Source: an uncultured Clostridia bacterium
GTDB taxonomy: Bacteria; Bacillota; Clostridia; Christensenellales; Borkfalkiaceae
Length of the DNA stretch: 64,000 bases
Reading direction: 5' to 3'
Assembly (NCBI GenBank): GCA_934254825.1
Contig: CAKQMB010000008.1
Location: 1-64,000 of the forward strand
The position numbers were made by a program, and so were the translations under genes. Below are positions 17,381-24,904 of this stretch, in pieces. The notes under the pieces were generated by a model. It searched no databases, was not told where the DNA came from, and saw nothing but the letters and a program-made list of their open reading frames with translations. Numbering within the stretch: the first letter of the stretch is position 1; each line of letters starts with the position of its first letter.

Positions 17381-17460
17381 AACGTTCTGACAGAATAAAA
17401 CGCCGAAAAAAACGGGCAGAAATTCAATTTACCGCCCGCATTGTCAAAAACAAAAATTTT

Positions 17461-17895
17461 TCATCGGTTTTTCGAGGCAAAATAAGCTATCGCCTCGGCG
17501 TAACCCGCAAAACCTTTCCCCGCGATAACCTTTTCGGCGATCGGAGAAATATAGCTTCTTTTTCTGAATTCCTCGCGGGCGGCGATATCCGTTAAATGCA
17601 CCTCGACGGCAGGGATAGCGACAGCCGAAAGCGCGTCCGCAACGGCGATACTCGTATGCGTGTACGCGCCCGCGTTTATTATAATTCCGTCGTACTTTTT
17701 ATAAGCTTTCTGAATAAACTCCACGATATCGCCCTCGTGATTGGAATTTACGACTTTGCATTTAACGCCCGCGTTTTTCGCCTCGGCTTTAATAAATTTC
17801 ACGAGGTCTTTATAGCTTTTCGTTCCGTAAATCCCGGGTTCTCTTATTCCGAGCATATTAAGGTTGGCTCCGTTAATTACGATAATCTTTTTCAT
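17461..17895 (-). CDS. aroQ: Type II 3-dehydroquinate dehydratase
   Basis: 144 aa, typical for the dodecameric type II enzyme that converts 3-dehydroquinate to 3-dehydroshikimate. Motifs visible: INGANLNMLG, the loop REPGIYG with its catalytic Tyr, SNHEGDIVE, INAGAYTHTS and VEVHLTDI. Last gene of the aro operon. Its ATG overlaps the stop of aroE/K by ATGA, implying coupled translation. An alternative name for this type is aroD type II. Confidence 0.95.
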   Translation of the reverse strand: MKKIIVINGANLNMLGIREPGIYGTKSYKDLVKFIKAEAKNAGVKCKVVNSNHEGDIVEFIQKAYKKYDGIIINAGAYTHTSIAVADALSAVAIPAVEVHLTDIAAREEFRKRSYISPIAEKVIAGKGFAGYAEAIAYFASKNR

Positions 17896-19115
17896 ATTCC
17901 GAAAACGCTCCCGATAATTTTTTCCGCTACTTCCTCTCTTTCGCCGTCGTTTCTGATTTTTATGTCGCCCGCGGCGAGGTAATGCCCCTCTCTTTGCTCG
18001 AATAATCGACTTATAGGCGCACTTTTCGATAAAGGTCTGCCTTCAATGCAAAGCTTGGCGAGGTCTCTTTCGATATACGCTACGACGCCCGAAGATCTCA
18101 ATTTTGAAACGTTTTCTTCGCTTAAAACCGTTCCGCCGCCCGTGGCTATAACCGCTCCGCGAACGCGCGAAAGCTTTTCGACCGCCGCTTTTTCGATATC
18201 CCGAAACTTCTTTTCCCCGAACTTTTCTATTGTTTCTTCGGGCGAAAATCCCGAAATATCTTTGCAGAGATCGTCCGTATCGTAAAACGCTCTCCCGAGC
18301 TTTTCGGCAACGGCTTTCCCTAAAAACGTTTTGCCCGCGCCGGGCATTCCGACCAGCGCGATATTGACTTCTTTTTTTAAAAGATTTTTGTATGCGGCTT
18401 CGATATTCTCTTCTTTAAATTCGGCTTCGCCCCACAAAAATTCCGAATAAACGCCCTGCGCTGCAAGCATTTTCAGCCCGCCGACGGCTTTTATCCCGAG
18501 TTTTTCGGCATTTAAAACGAGCCTTGTTCTGAAAGGATTGTAAACGCAATCGAAAACGCCCGAGAGATTTTTAAACTTTTCAAGACGTATCGGCTGCCCG
18601 TTTTCGTTCGGAAACATACCGACGGGCGTTGCGTTAACGACGATCTGCGGGTCGATTTTTTCGTAAACGTTTTCATAATCGATCTCCCCGCTTCTCGAAA
18701 CGACGGCAATTTCCGCCGCGCCGAGATTTTCGGCAAGTTTTTGCAAGGTTACGGAAGCTCCGCCGCTTCCGAGAACGGCAACGCGCTTGTCTTTAAGCTC
18801 TGTCCCCGCCGAAGAAAGGGCGTACTTCAAACCGAAATAATCGGTGTTATAGCCTTTGAGCTTTCCGTTTTCGTTTACGATCGTGTTTACCGCGCCTATG
18901 TTTTCGGCGATTTCGTCGATCTCGTCGAGATAAGAAATCACCGTTTTTTTATAAGGAATAGTCACGTTTATGCCGTCGAACTCTTTTTTTCGAAGAAAAT
19001 CGCCGACTTCATCGGGCAAAAGTTCTTTAAGCTCGTAATTCAGCCCGAAAAACGAGTGGATATCTTTCGAATAGCTATGCGAAAGTTTTTCGCCGATAAG
19101 ATAATATTTTTTCAT
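17892..19115 (-). CDS. Shikimate dehydrogenase-shikimate kinase fusion
   Basis: 407 aa fusing AroE and AroK, two consecutive steps of the pathway. Residues 1 to about 243: shikimate dehydrogenase, with the substrate loop LSHSYSKDIH, the catalytic Lys in NVTIPYKK, the NADPH loop VLGSGGAS and NATPVGM. Residues about 250-407: shikimate kinase, with Walker A GMPGAGKT, DTDDL, RDIEKAAVEKL and GGGTVL, then the lid GRPL. The lid region carries a copy of the 16-bp motif (residues ISRLF) where most kinases have a different loop. The fusion should allow direct passage of shikimate. It is ATGA-coupled to aroQ. Confidence 0.93.
   Translation of the reverse strand: MKKYYLIGEKLSHSYSKDIHSFFGLNYELKELLPDEVGDFLRKKEFDGINVTIPYKKTVISYLDEIDEIAENIGAVNTIVNENGKLKGYNTDYFGLKYALSSAGTELKDKRVAVLGSGGASVTLQKLAENLGAAEIAVVSRSGEIDYENVYEKIDPQIVVNATPVGMFPNENGQPIRLEKFKNLSGVFDCVYNPFRTRLVLNAEKLGIKAVGGLKMLAAQGVYSEFLWGEAEFKEENIEAAYKNLLKKEVNIALVGMPGAGKTFLGKAVAEKLGRAFYDTDDLCKDISGFSPEETIEKFGEKKFRDIEKAAVEKLSRVRGAVIATGGGTVLSEENVSKLRSSGVVAYIERDLAKLCIEGRPLSKSAPISRLFEQREGHYLAAGDIKIRNDGEREEVAEKIIGSVFGI
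18001..18016 (-). repeat. Dispersed 16-bp motif, copy 3 (in aroE/K)
   Basis: 15 of 16 matches, reverse orientation. It encodes I-S-R-L-F in the shikimate kinase lid region. Confidence 0.75.
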
Positions 19116-19127
19116 ATCGCAAAGCCG

Positions 19128-20015
19128 TTAAACCGTTTGTTTATACGCGCCGAGAAAATAGAAATTCCCCGACGAAACTTTAAGTTCGGACATCAGATTT
19201 AACGCTTCTTTTGTTGCGATATCGCATTCGAATTCTATAAAAACCATAGTTTTGAAAGCGTTTTCCGCAATGCTTTTTATCTCCGTAACGTTATACGCCG
19301 CGCCCGAAATTCTCGAAACGGGCATAAGCAAACTCCCCGGGCGATTATCGAGTTCAAGTGCGACCGAAACTCTGTCCGCCCCCTTGAAAATCGCGCCGTC
19401 GGGAGACAAAACGACGTATTTGTTTTTCCCGCTCGCTTTCGGGTTTCCTTCTCCTTCGGAACTTTCGGTTTCGATCGTTTTCACGATAAACAGTTTGTTT
19501 TTTACTATCGACTTTATAATTTCCTCGTTAAAACAACCGTTTTCGCCCGCGGGCAGGACGGCAAATTCGCACAAACCGCTTTTCACAGCCTTAATTGCGC
19601 CGTCGACGTTTTTAAAATCGGTAACGACGGTGACGGGAAACGCCCTTTGCGCCGCATAACGCGCTTTTTCGCCGCCGAAAACGGCAACGGAAGCCGAAAC
19701 TTTATCCGTTTGCTTCATATACCCCGCGATTTTTTGGCAAATCTCGGCATTTTCGGCGTAAAATTCGCTTTGATAGGCTTTGCTAAGCGAAAAAATATTT
19801 CTGTAAAGCAAAGCGACGTATTTTACGAGTTCTTCGGGCTTATCTTTCGCCACCCTCGCGATAATTTCGTTTTCGCGATCGGAAACGTTTATCGCAACGT
19901 TTTTCTGCGCTTTCACTTTGCCGATTTCCTTACACAAAAGCATTCTTTCGGTAAAAATTTCGCTTAATTTATCGTCCTTTTGGTCGATCTGTTTTCTTAA
20001 ATCTTTAATGTCCAT
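19128..20015 (-). CDS. Chorismate mutase with shortened prephenate dehydratase-like and ACT regions
   Basis: 295 aa. Residues 1 to about 90 are an AroQ-type chorismate mutase (MDIKDLRKQIDQKDDKL, then the FTERMLLCKEIGKVK helix) that converts chorismate to prephenate. About 100-215 looks like only part of a prephenate dehydratase: the usual domain is about 180 aa and its TRF catalytic motif is replaced by NKYVVLS. About 218-295 is an ACT-like domain (ALELDNRPGSLLMPVS), but the Phe-binding ESRP motif is absent. I therefore expect mutase activity but doubt dehydratase activity and Phe feedback. Full-length PheA is about 360 aa. Confidence 0.8.
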   Translation of the reverse strand: MDIKDLRKQIDQKDDKLSEIFTERMLLCKEIGKVKAQKNVAINVSDRENEIIARVAKDKPEELVKYVALLYRNIFSLSKAYQSEFYAENAEICQKIAGYMKQTDKVSASVAVFGGEKARYAAQRAFPVTVVTDFKNVDGAIKAVKSGLCEFAVLPAGENGCFNEEIIKSIVKNKLFIVKTIETESSEGEGNPKASGKNKYVVLSPDGAIFKGADRVSVALELDNRPGSLLMPVSRISGAAYNVTEIKSIAENAFKTMVFIEFECDIATKEALNLMSELKVSSGNFYFLGAYKQTV

Positions 20016-20063
20016 TTTTGTTTTTCGGATTTCGTTCGCTCGGGCAAGCCTGCCCGCCGCTAT

Positions 20064-21155
20064 TTATTTTGCCTGTTTACTTAAAATTTCGTCCAGAACG
20101 GCTATCGCCGCCGCGCTTTCGATAACGGGTACGGCTCTTACGCCGACGCAGGCGTCGTTCCGTCCGCAAAAACTCGTTTCGACGTTTCGTTTGTTTATAA
20201 GATCGACCGTTTTCTGCGGTTTGGAAATCGTCGGCGCGGGTTTTAAAGTCGCTCTGAAAACGATATCGTTGCCGTTGGAAATTCCGCCGTCTATTCCGCC
20301 CGAAAAATTCGAAAGAAAAACGACTTTTCCGTGTTCGTCAAATCTCATTCCGTCGTTCACTTCGCTTCCGAGACTTTCCGAAAGCTTATTCCCGAAGCCG
20401 AATTCCACGCTTTTTACCGCGGGGATAGCATAAGTAAGATACGCGATTTTCCCTTCGAGTCCGCCGAAAAGCGAACCGCCGAGACCCGCGGGCGCGTTTT
20501 TTGCAACGCACTCTATCTCCGCCCCCACACTGTCGCCCGAGCGTTTTGCCTTTTCAATTTCCGCAAGCATTTCGTCCGCGCCCGAAAGCGACGGAAAGCC
20601 GTTTTTATCGCAAAAAACGTATTCTTTTCCGTTAAAAATTTCGTTTATATCGCTGTTATAATATCCTTTTCCCGCGGCGTTTCCCACACGAACGAGATAC
20701 GCGCGGATTTCCGTTCCGAAGTTTTTTTCGAGAATTTGCTTGCAGATCCCGCCTAAGACCGAATAAGGTGCGGTCATTCTTCCCGAAAACTCTCCCCCGC
20801 CCGAAAAATCCGTTTCGCCCGAGGTCAGATACCTTACATAATCGGCGTGAGACGGTCTCGGAATTCCGACAAAGCGCGACTTTTCGGTGTTTTTCGCGTC
20901 CTCGTTAAAGATTTCGCAAATAAACCCGCCGCTTGTTTTGCCGTTTGAAATATCGCCCGAAAAAACGGGTTTATCGCTTTCTTTTCTTTCGGTGGAACAA
21001 AATTTATCGGACGGTTTACGCCTGTCAAGAAATCTTTCAAGCTCCTTTTCGTCGAACGAAAACCCCGAAAGTCCTTTTATTTTCACGCCTACGCTTTTTT
21101 CTCTCGAACCGCCGAAAAATTCGGCTTCGATCTTTTTTCCTTTAAACAGAGACAT
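20064..21155 (-). CDS. aroC: Chorismate synthase, divergent active site
   Basis: 363 aa, normal length. It makes chorismate from EPSP with reduced FMN. Family features are clear: RPSHADY with His103, GGGEFSGRMTAPYSVLGG, SVEFGFG and the glycine-rich FSGGIDGGISNGNDIVFR. However, the near-invariant N-terminal GESHG is GGSRE here, putting Arg18 where the first catalytic histidine normally lies, and the late GRHDPC is GRNDAC. The start follows CGGAGG and overlaps the end of aroA by 14 bp. It is placed between aroA and the mutase as expected. Either an active variant or a weakened enzyme. Confidence 0.88.
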   Translation of the reverse strand: MSLFKGKKIEAEFFGGSREKSVGVKIKGLSGFSFDEKELERFLDRRKPSDKFCSTERKESDKPVFSGDISNGKTSGGFICEIFNEDAKNTEKSRFVGIPRPSHADYVRYLTSGETDFSGGGEFSGRMTAPYSVLGGICKQILEKNFGTEIRAYLVRVGNAAGKGYYNSDINEIFNGKEYVFCDKNGFPSLSGADEMLAEIEKAKRSGDSVGAEIECVAKNAPAGLGGSLFGGLEGKIAYLTYAIPAVKSVEFGFGNKLSESLGSEVNDGMRFDEHGKVVFLSNFSGGIDGGISNGNDIVFRATLKPAPTISKPQKTVDLINKRNVETSFCGRNDACVGVRAVPVIESAAAIAVLDEILSKQAK

Positions 21156-22476
21156 CGATTTTTCCTCCGAGACAAGTTATCGCTTTGAAAAATTCGGGAT
21201 AGGACTTATCTACTTTTTCCGCGTCCGTAACAAAACAGGCTTCACCGAGTCCCGAAGCGGCGACAACTTCCGCCATGACCATTCTGTGATCGCCGTAGCC
21301 GTTCAACGCAGCTCCCCCTTTCGGTTTTCCGCCGCGGATTTTGAGATCGTCTCCGTTAAGCTCCGCGGCTGCGCCAAGCTTTTTGCACATTTCGACGCAG
21401 GCTTTCACCCTGTCGCTTTCCTTGAACTTCAACCTCGAAACGCCTTTAAGAAGGCTTTCGCCGTCGGCGTAACAAAGAACGGCGCACAATGCGGGAACGA
21501 TGTCGGGAACGGACGAACAATCTATCGTCACGGGATTTATCTCGCGTTTTTTCACTCTCGCGAAGTTTTCGCCCGAGATAACTTCCGCGCCGATTTTTTT
21601 CAGTATTTCGACGATTTCGCCGTCGCCTTGCTCGTCTTTTTCAATGCCCGTTACGGTAACGTCGCCGCAAACCGCCCCGAGGCACAAAAGATACGCCAAA
21701 GCGGAAAAATCGCCGTTACAAATAACTTCTTCGGGGAGCTTATAATCGCATTTCCCCTCGATAATCGACTTATAGCCCTCTTTTTTGTATTCGATGCCCG
21801 CCGCCGACAGAACCGAACAAGTCATATCGAAATAGCTTTCGCTGACGAGTTTTTCCGTAAAAACAATCGAACTTTTCCCCGACAAAAGGGGTAATGCAAA
21901 CGCGAGACCGCTTGCGTACTGCGAGGAAACCCCGCCCGACAGAACGTACTCGCCCGCTTCGATTTTTCCCGAAACAAGATATCCGTCCGCAAGTTTCTCT
22001 ATTTTCGCGCCGTGGCTTTCAAGAACAAGAATAAGTTCTTCCATAGGGCGGGACAACAGGCTTTTTTCGCAAACGAACTTGGCTTTTTTCCCGAGCGCGG
22101 CAACGACGGGCATTAAAAATCTTAAAGTAGATCCGCTTTCGCCCGCGTTTAAAACGACTTCGGCAGAACCAGAAACACTTTCGCCCGCGTTAAAAACGAC
22201 TTCGTCGCCGTTCGAAACATTTTCGCCCGCGTTCGCAACCGCCCCGACGGTTTCTATACCGTAAACTTCGGCGTTGCCGTTTTCAATCGTTATTTTCGCG
22301 CCCAAAGCATTAAGACAATCGCAGGTTCTCATAACGTCCGCCGACGAGCCTGTGTTTTTAACGACCGTACGCCCGTTTTTGAGCGCGGCGGCAATAAGAT
22401 ATCTGTGCGCGAGCGATTTTGACGGCGGCGCGACAACCGATCCCGAAGCCGAAAAAGGATAAACTTTAACCGTCAT
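21142..22476 (-). CDS. aroA: EPSP synthase (3-phosphoshikimate 1-carboxyvinyltransferase)
   Basis: 444 aa from ATG at 22476, chosen because it forms an ATGA overlap with the aroB stop; ATG at 22491 is an alternative five codons longer. It adds enolpyruvate to shikimate-3-phosphate. Motifs: the N-terminal PPSKSLAHR, the NAGESGSTLRF loop, the SRPMEEL helix, GDFSALAY, RLKFKESDR and GYGDHRMVM. An unusual 14-residue unit is tandemly repeated just before the NAGESGSTLRF loop (22137-22233). A copy of the 16-bp motif encodes YKSII mid-protein. Confidence 0.95.
   Translation of the reverse strand: MTVKVYPFSASGSVVAPPSKSLAHRYLIAAALKNGRTVVKNTGSSADVMRTCDCLNALGAKITIENGNAEVYGIETVGAVANAGENVSNGDEVVFNAGESVSGSAEVVLNAGESGSTLRFLMPVVAALGKKAKFVCEKSLLSRPMEELILVLESHGAKIEKLADGYLVSGKIEAGEYVLSGGVSSQYASGLAFALPLLSGKSSIVFTEKLVSESYFDMTCSVLSAAGIEYKKEGYKSIIEGKCDYKLPEEVICNGDFSALAYLLCLGAVCGDVTVTGIEKDEQGDGEIVEILKKIGAEVISGENFARVKKREINPVTIDCSSVPDIVPALCAVLCYADGESLLKGVSRLKFKESDRVKACVEMCKKLGAAAELNGDDLKIRGGKPKGGAALNGYGDHRMVMAEVVAASGLGEACFVTDAEKVDKSYPEFFKAITCLGGKIDVSV
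21760..21775 (-). repeat. Dispersed 16-bp motif, copy 4 (in aroA)
   Basis: Exact 16-base match, reverse orientation. It encodes Y-K-S-I-I. Confidence 0.8.
22137..22233. repeat. 42-bp in-frame tandem repeat inside aroA
   Basis: Two 42-bp units (22137-22178 and 22179-22220) plus a 13-bp partial third, all beginning TTTCGCCCGCG. In the protein this gives NAGENVS..., NAGESVS... and NAGESGS in a row, adding about 28 residues ahead of the active-site loop. The repeat extends the natural NAGES motif rather than interrupting it. Confidence 0.85.
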
Positions 22477-23507
22477 TTTATTATCTTCCACACTTTGGCG
22501 AGCGGCACTTTCTCTATTTTCGGCTCGCCGACGCCTTTGAGCAAAATCATGCTTATTTTATCGCCGTCTGTTTTTTTATCGAAAAACATTCTCGATTTCA
22601 GATCTCTCGTATCTATATCTTTCTCGAACGAAAAATCGAAAGGATAAACGTTCAAAAGCGACTTCATTTCGTTCACCGTTTGCGCGTTTAACCCGTAAAA
22701 GTCCGCCGATAAGTCGATTATCCGCTTAATTCCGTAAGCAACGCATAGTCCGTGAGAAAGCTCGTAATTCTTTTGCGCTTCGAGCGCGTGACCTACGGTA
22801 TGCCCGAGATTTAAAAGTTTTCTGCCGCTTAACGGGCGTTTTTCGAACTCGTCCTTTTTAACGATTTCGTTTTTTATTTCAACGCATTTCAAAGCGAGAT
22901 TCTCTATATCTCCCGTTAAATCTTCCGCCGAAACGGACTTATTTAAAAACGCGTACTTCACGGCTTCGCCCATACCGCTTTCCGTTTCTCTTTGCGGCAG
23001 AAAATCGAAACACGCTGAATTTACATACACGAGCTTCGGGGAATAAAACGCTCCGACGAGATTTTTCCCGTAAACTGTGTCTACGCCCGTTTTCCCGCCG
23101 ACGGACGCGTCTATCGCGGACAAAATCGTCGTCGGACAAACAACGTAAGGAATACCACGCATAAAGGTTGCCGCGGCGAAACCCGCAAGATCGCTCACGG
23201 CTCCGCCGCCGACGGCGAGTATCGTCGAGTTCCTGTCCGCCCCGCCGAGGCAAAGTTTATCTATAAGCCTTTTATATACCGAAAAATTCTTACATTTTTC
23301 GCCCTCGGGAACGGTTATTTCGTAAATCGAAAAATCGCAGAGTTCGTCTCTTATTTCTTTGGCGAAAAGCTTTTTGGTGTTTTTATCGTACACGACGAAA
23401 ATCCTGTCGCTTTTCGTTATTTCCGCAAGTTCCTCGCTTAAACCCGCGAACGACTCGCTCAAAACATAGCGATAAGGTTTTTTTGTTTTTATAACGATTT
23501 CTCTCAT
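22473..23507 (-). CDS. aroB: 3-dehydroquinate synthase
   Basis: 344 aa, normal length. It converts DAHP to 3-dehydroquinate with NAD and a metal ion. Motifs: VPEGEKCKNF, GGGAVSDLAGFAAATFMRG (NAD-binding glycines), PTTILSAIDASVGGKTGVD, the metal ligands in KLLNLGHTVGHALE and SHGLCVAYG. Second gene of the aro operon, ATGA-coupled to aroA. A 16-bp motif copy encodes RIIDLS. Confidence 0.95.
   Translation of the reverse strand: MREIVIKTKKPYRYVLSESFAGLSEELAEITKSDRIFVVYDKNTKKLFAKEIRDELCDFSIYEITVPEGEKCKNFSVYKRLIDKLCLGGADRNSTILAVGGGAVSDLAGFAAATFMRGIPYVVCPTTILSAIDASVGGKTGVDTVYGKNLVGAFYSPKLVYVNSACFDFLPQRETESGMGEAVKYAFLNKSVSAEDLTGDIENLALKCVEIKNEIVKKDEFEKRPLSGRKLLNLGHTVGHALEAQKNYELSHGLCVAYGIKRIIDLSADFYGLNAQTVNEMKSLLNVYPFDFSFEKDIDTRDLKSRMFFDKKTDGDKISMILLKGVGEPKIEKVPLAKVWKIIK
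22707..22722 (+). repeat. Dispersed 16-bp motif, copy 5 (in aroB)
   Basis: 15 of 16 matches, forward orientation. The copy reads CGATAAGTCGATTATC and gives codons for I-I-D-L on the coding strand. Confidence 0.75.
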
Positions 23508-23551
23508 CTTCCGTCTCCGCTTAATTTTTTCGGCAATTCATCCGCCGCCCG

Positions 23552-24556
23552 TTACCCTTTGCAGGCGGACAAAACGCCGTAAGTTTTGTTTACGATTTCC
23601 TTAAATTCCTCGGGGGTTACGGCTTGCGCGCCGTCGCAAAGCGCGTGAACGGGGTCGTTATGCACTTCTATCATAACGCCGTCCGCCCCGACCGCCGCCG
23701 CCGCGAGCGAAAGCGGTTTAACAAGCCTTTTAAGCCCCGAAGCGTGGCTCGGATCGACTATCACGGGCAAATGCGTGCGTTCTTTCAAAAGGGGGATAAC
23801 GCCTAAATCGAGCGTGTTTCTCGTCAGCGTTTCGAACGTTCTTATACCCCTTTCGCACAAAATAACGTTCTTGTTGCCCTCGGACATAATGTATTCCGCG
23901 CTCAATAAAAGCTCGTCTATCGTGTTTACGAGTCCTCTTTTGAGTAGTACCGGCGCGCCGAGTTTTCCTACTTCTTTCAGAAGTTCGAAATTCTGCATAT
24001 TCCTCGCGCCGATCTGAATTATATCCACTCCGTCGAATTCGTCCACGGCTTTAACGCTCATAATTTCCGTCACTATCGGAAGCCCCGTTTCGGCTTTGGC
24101 TTTCTTTAAAAGCTTCAAGCCCTCGGTTTTAAGCCCCTGAAAATCGTAAGGCGAAGTTCTCGGCTTGAACGCTCCGCCGCGAAGGGCTACCGCGCCCGAT
24201 TTTTTGACGGCTTCGGCAATGCCTATGATCTGTTTTTCGCTCTCGACCGAACAAGGACCCGCGATAAACGCGTAATCATCCCCGCCGATCGTTTTATCCC
24301 CTACGGGAACGACGGTATTTTCGGGGTGAAATTTCCTGTTCGTGAGCTTGTATTTTTCGGTCACTCTCGTAACGCTTTCGACAATCTCCATAGATTTCAG
24401 AAGGTCTTCGTCGATATCGGAAACGTTTCCGAAAACGCCTATTACAAGTCTTCCCGCGTTAGGCTCGACGTTTACCGAAACGCCTTGTTTTCCGAGCCAG
24501 GCGAGAAGATTGTCAAGCTCCTTTTCGTCCGCGCCGTTTTTCACCGTGATAATCAT
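23552..24556 (-). CDS. aroF: DAHP synthase, type I beta
   Basis: 334 aa. First step of the pathway: condensation of phosphoenolpyruvate and erythrose-4-phosphate. Residues 1 to about 70 form a small ferredoxin-like regulatory domain (starts MIITVKNGADEKEL), which in relatives binds aromatic end products. The barrel shows AGPCSVES, ALRGGAFKPRTSPYDFQG, IQIGARNMQNF, KRGL, ILCERGIRTFE, VDPSHASG and IEVHNDP. First gene of the aro operon with a GGAGAG RBS. I could not place its promoter; the structured element at 24626-24904 lies directly upstream. Confidence 0.95.
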   Translation of the reverse strand: MIITVKNGADEKELDNLLAWLGKQGVSVNVEPNAGRLVIGVFGNVSDIDEDLLKSMEIVESVTRVTEKYKLTNRKFHPENTVVPVGDKTIGGDDYAFIAGPCSVESEKQIIGIAEAVKKSGAVALRGGAFKPRTSPYDFQGLKTEGLKLLKKAKAETGLPIVTEIMSVKAVDEFDGVDIIQIGARNMQNFELLKEVGKLGAPVLLKRGLVNTIDELLLSAEYIMSEGNKNVILCERGIRTFETLTRNTLDLGVIPLLKERTHLPVIVDPSHASGLKRLVKPLSLAAAAVGADGVMIEVHNDPVHALCDGAQAVTPEEFKEIVNKTYGVLSACKG

Positions 24557-24625
24557 AAATCTCTCCGTTTCGTTACGCAGGCAATCTGCCGCTTAATCCC
24601 TGCAAATCAACCCGCGTACTGACTT

Positions 24626-24904
24626 ATGCCAGCCAAGAACAACACAAACTTTGGTCTGACGGCGTATTTTTGACTAATACTGCGTTCCGCTCCCGTGTTA
24701 TACATAGAGTATTAACGCGCTCGCGCGCCTTGTCTTAGTCTAAAAATCCGCCGTCAGACTCGTTCCGACCAAAACGTCGATATTTCCGATGATTTTTTGG
24801 TAAAGGCTCGCGCAGACGTACTAGACGTACTTCAAGCGAGGATTTGCCGAAAAGCGCGGAAATAGCGGCGTTTTGGCAAGGTTTGTATTATTCTTGTCTG
24901 GCAT
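24626..24904. mobile_element. 279-bp nested inverted-repeat element
   Basis: Outer arms 24626-24649 and 24881-24904 match at 21 of 24 positions. Inside lie two large hairpins: 24656-24676 with 24736-24757 (core CTGACGGCG...ATTTTT), itself enclosing TAATACT/AGTATTA, and 24769-24790 with 24855-24876 (core CCAAAACG...TATTTCCG), enclosing CTCGC/GCGAG. The right arm covers the last codons and stop of the ABC gene. No ORF is supported in 24557-24887. It could be a MITE-like element or a structured RNA; I cannot decide. Confidence 0.6.
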
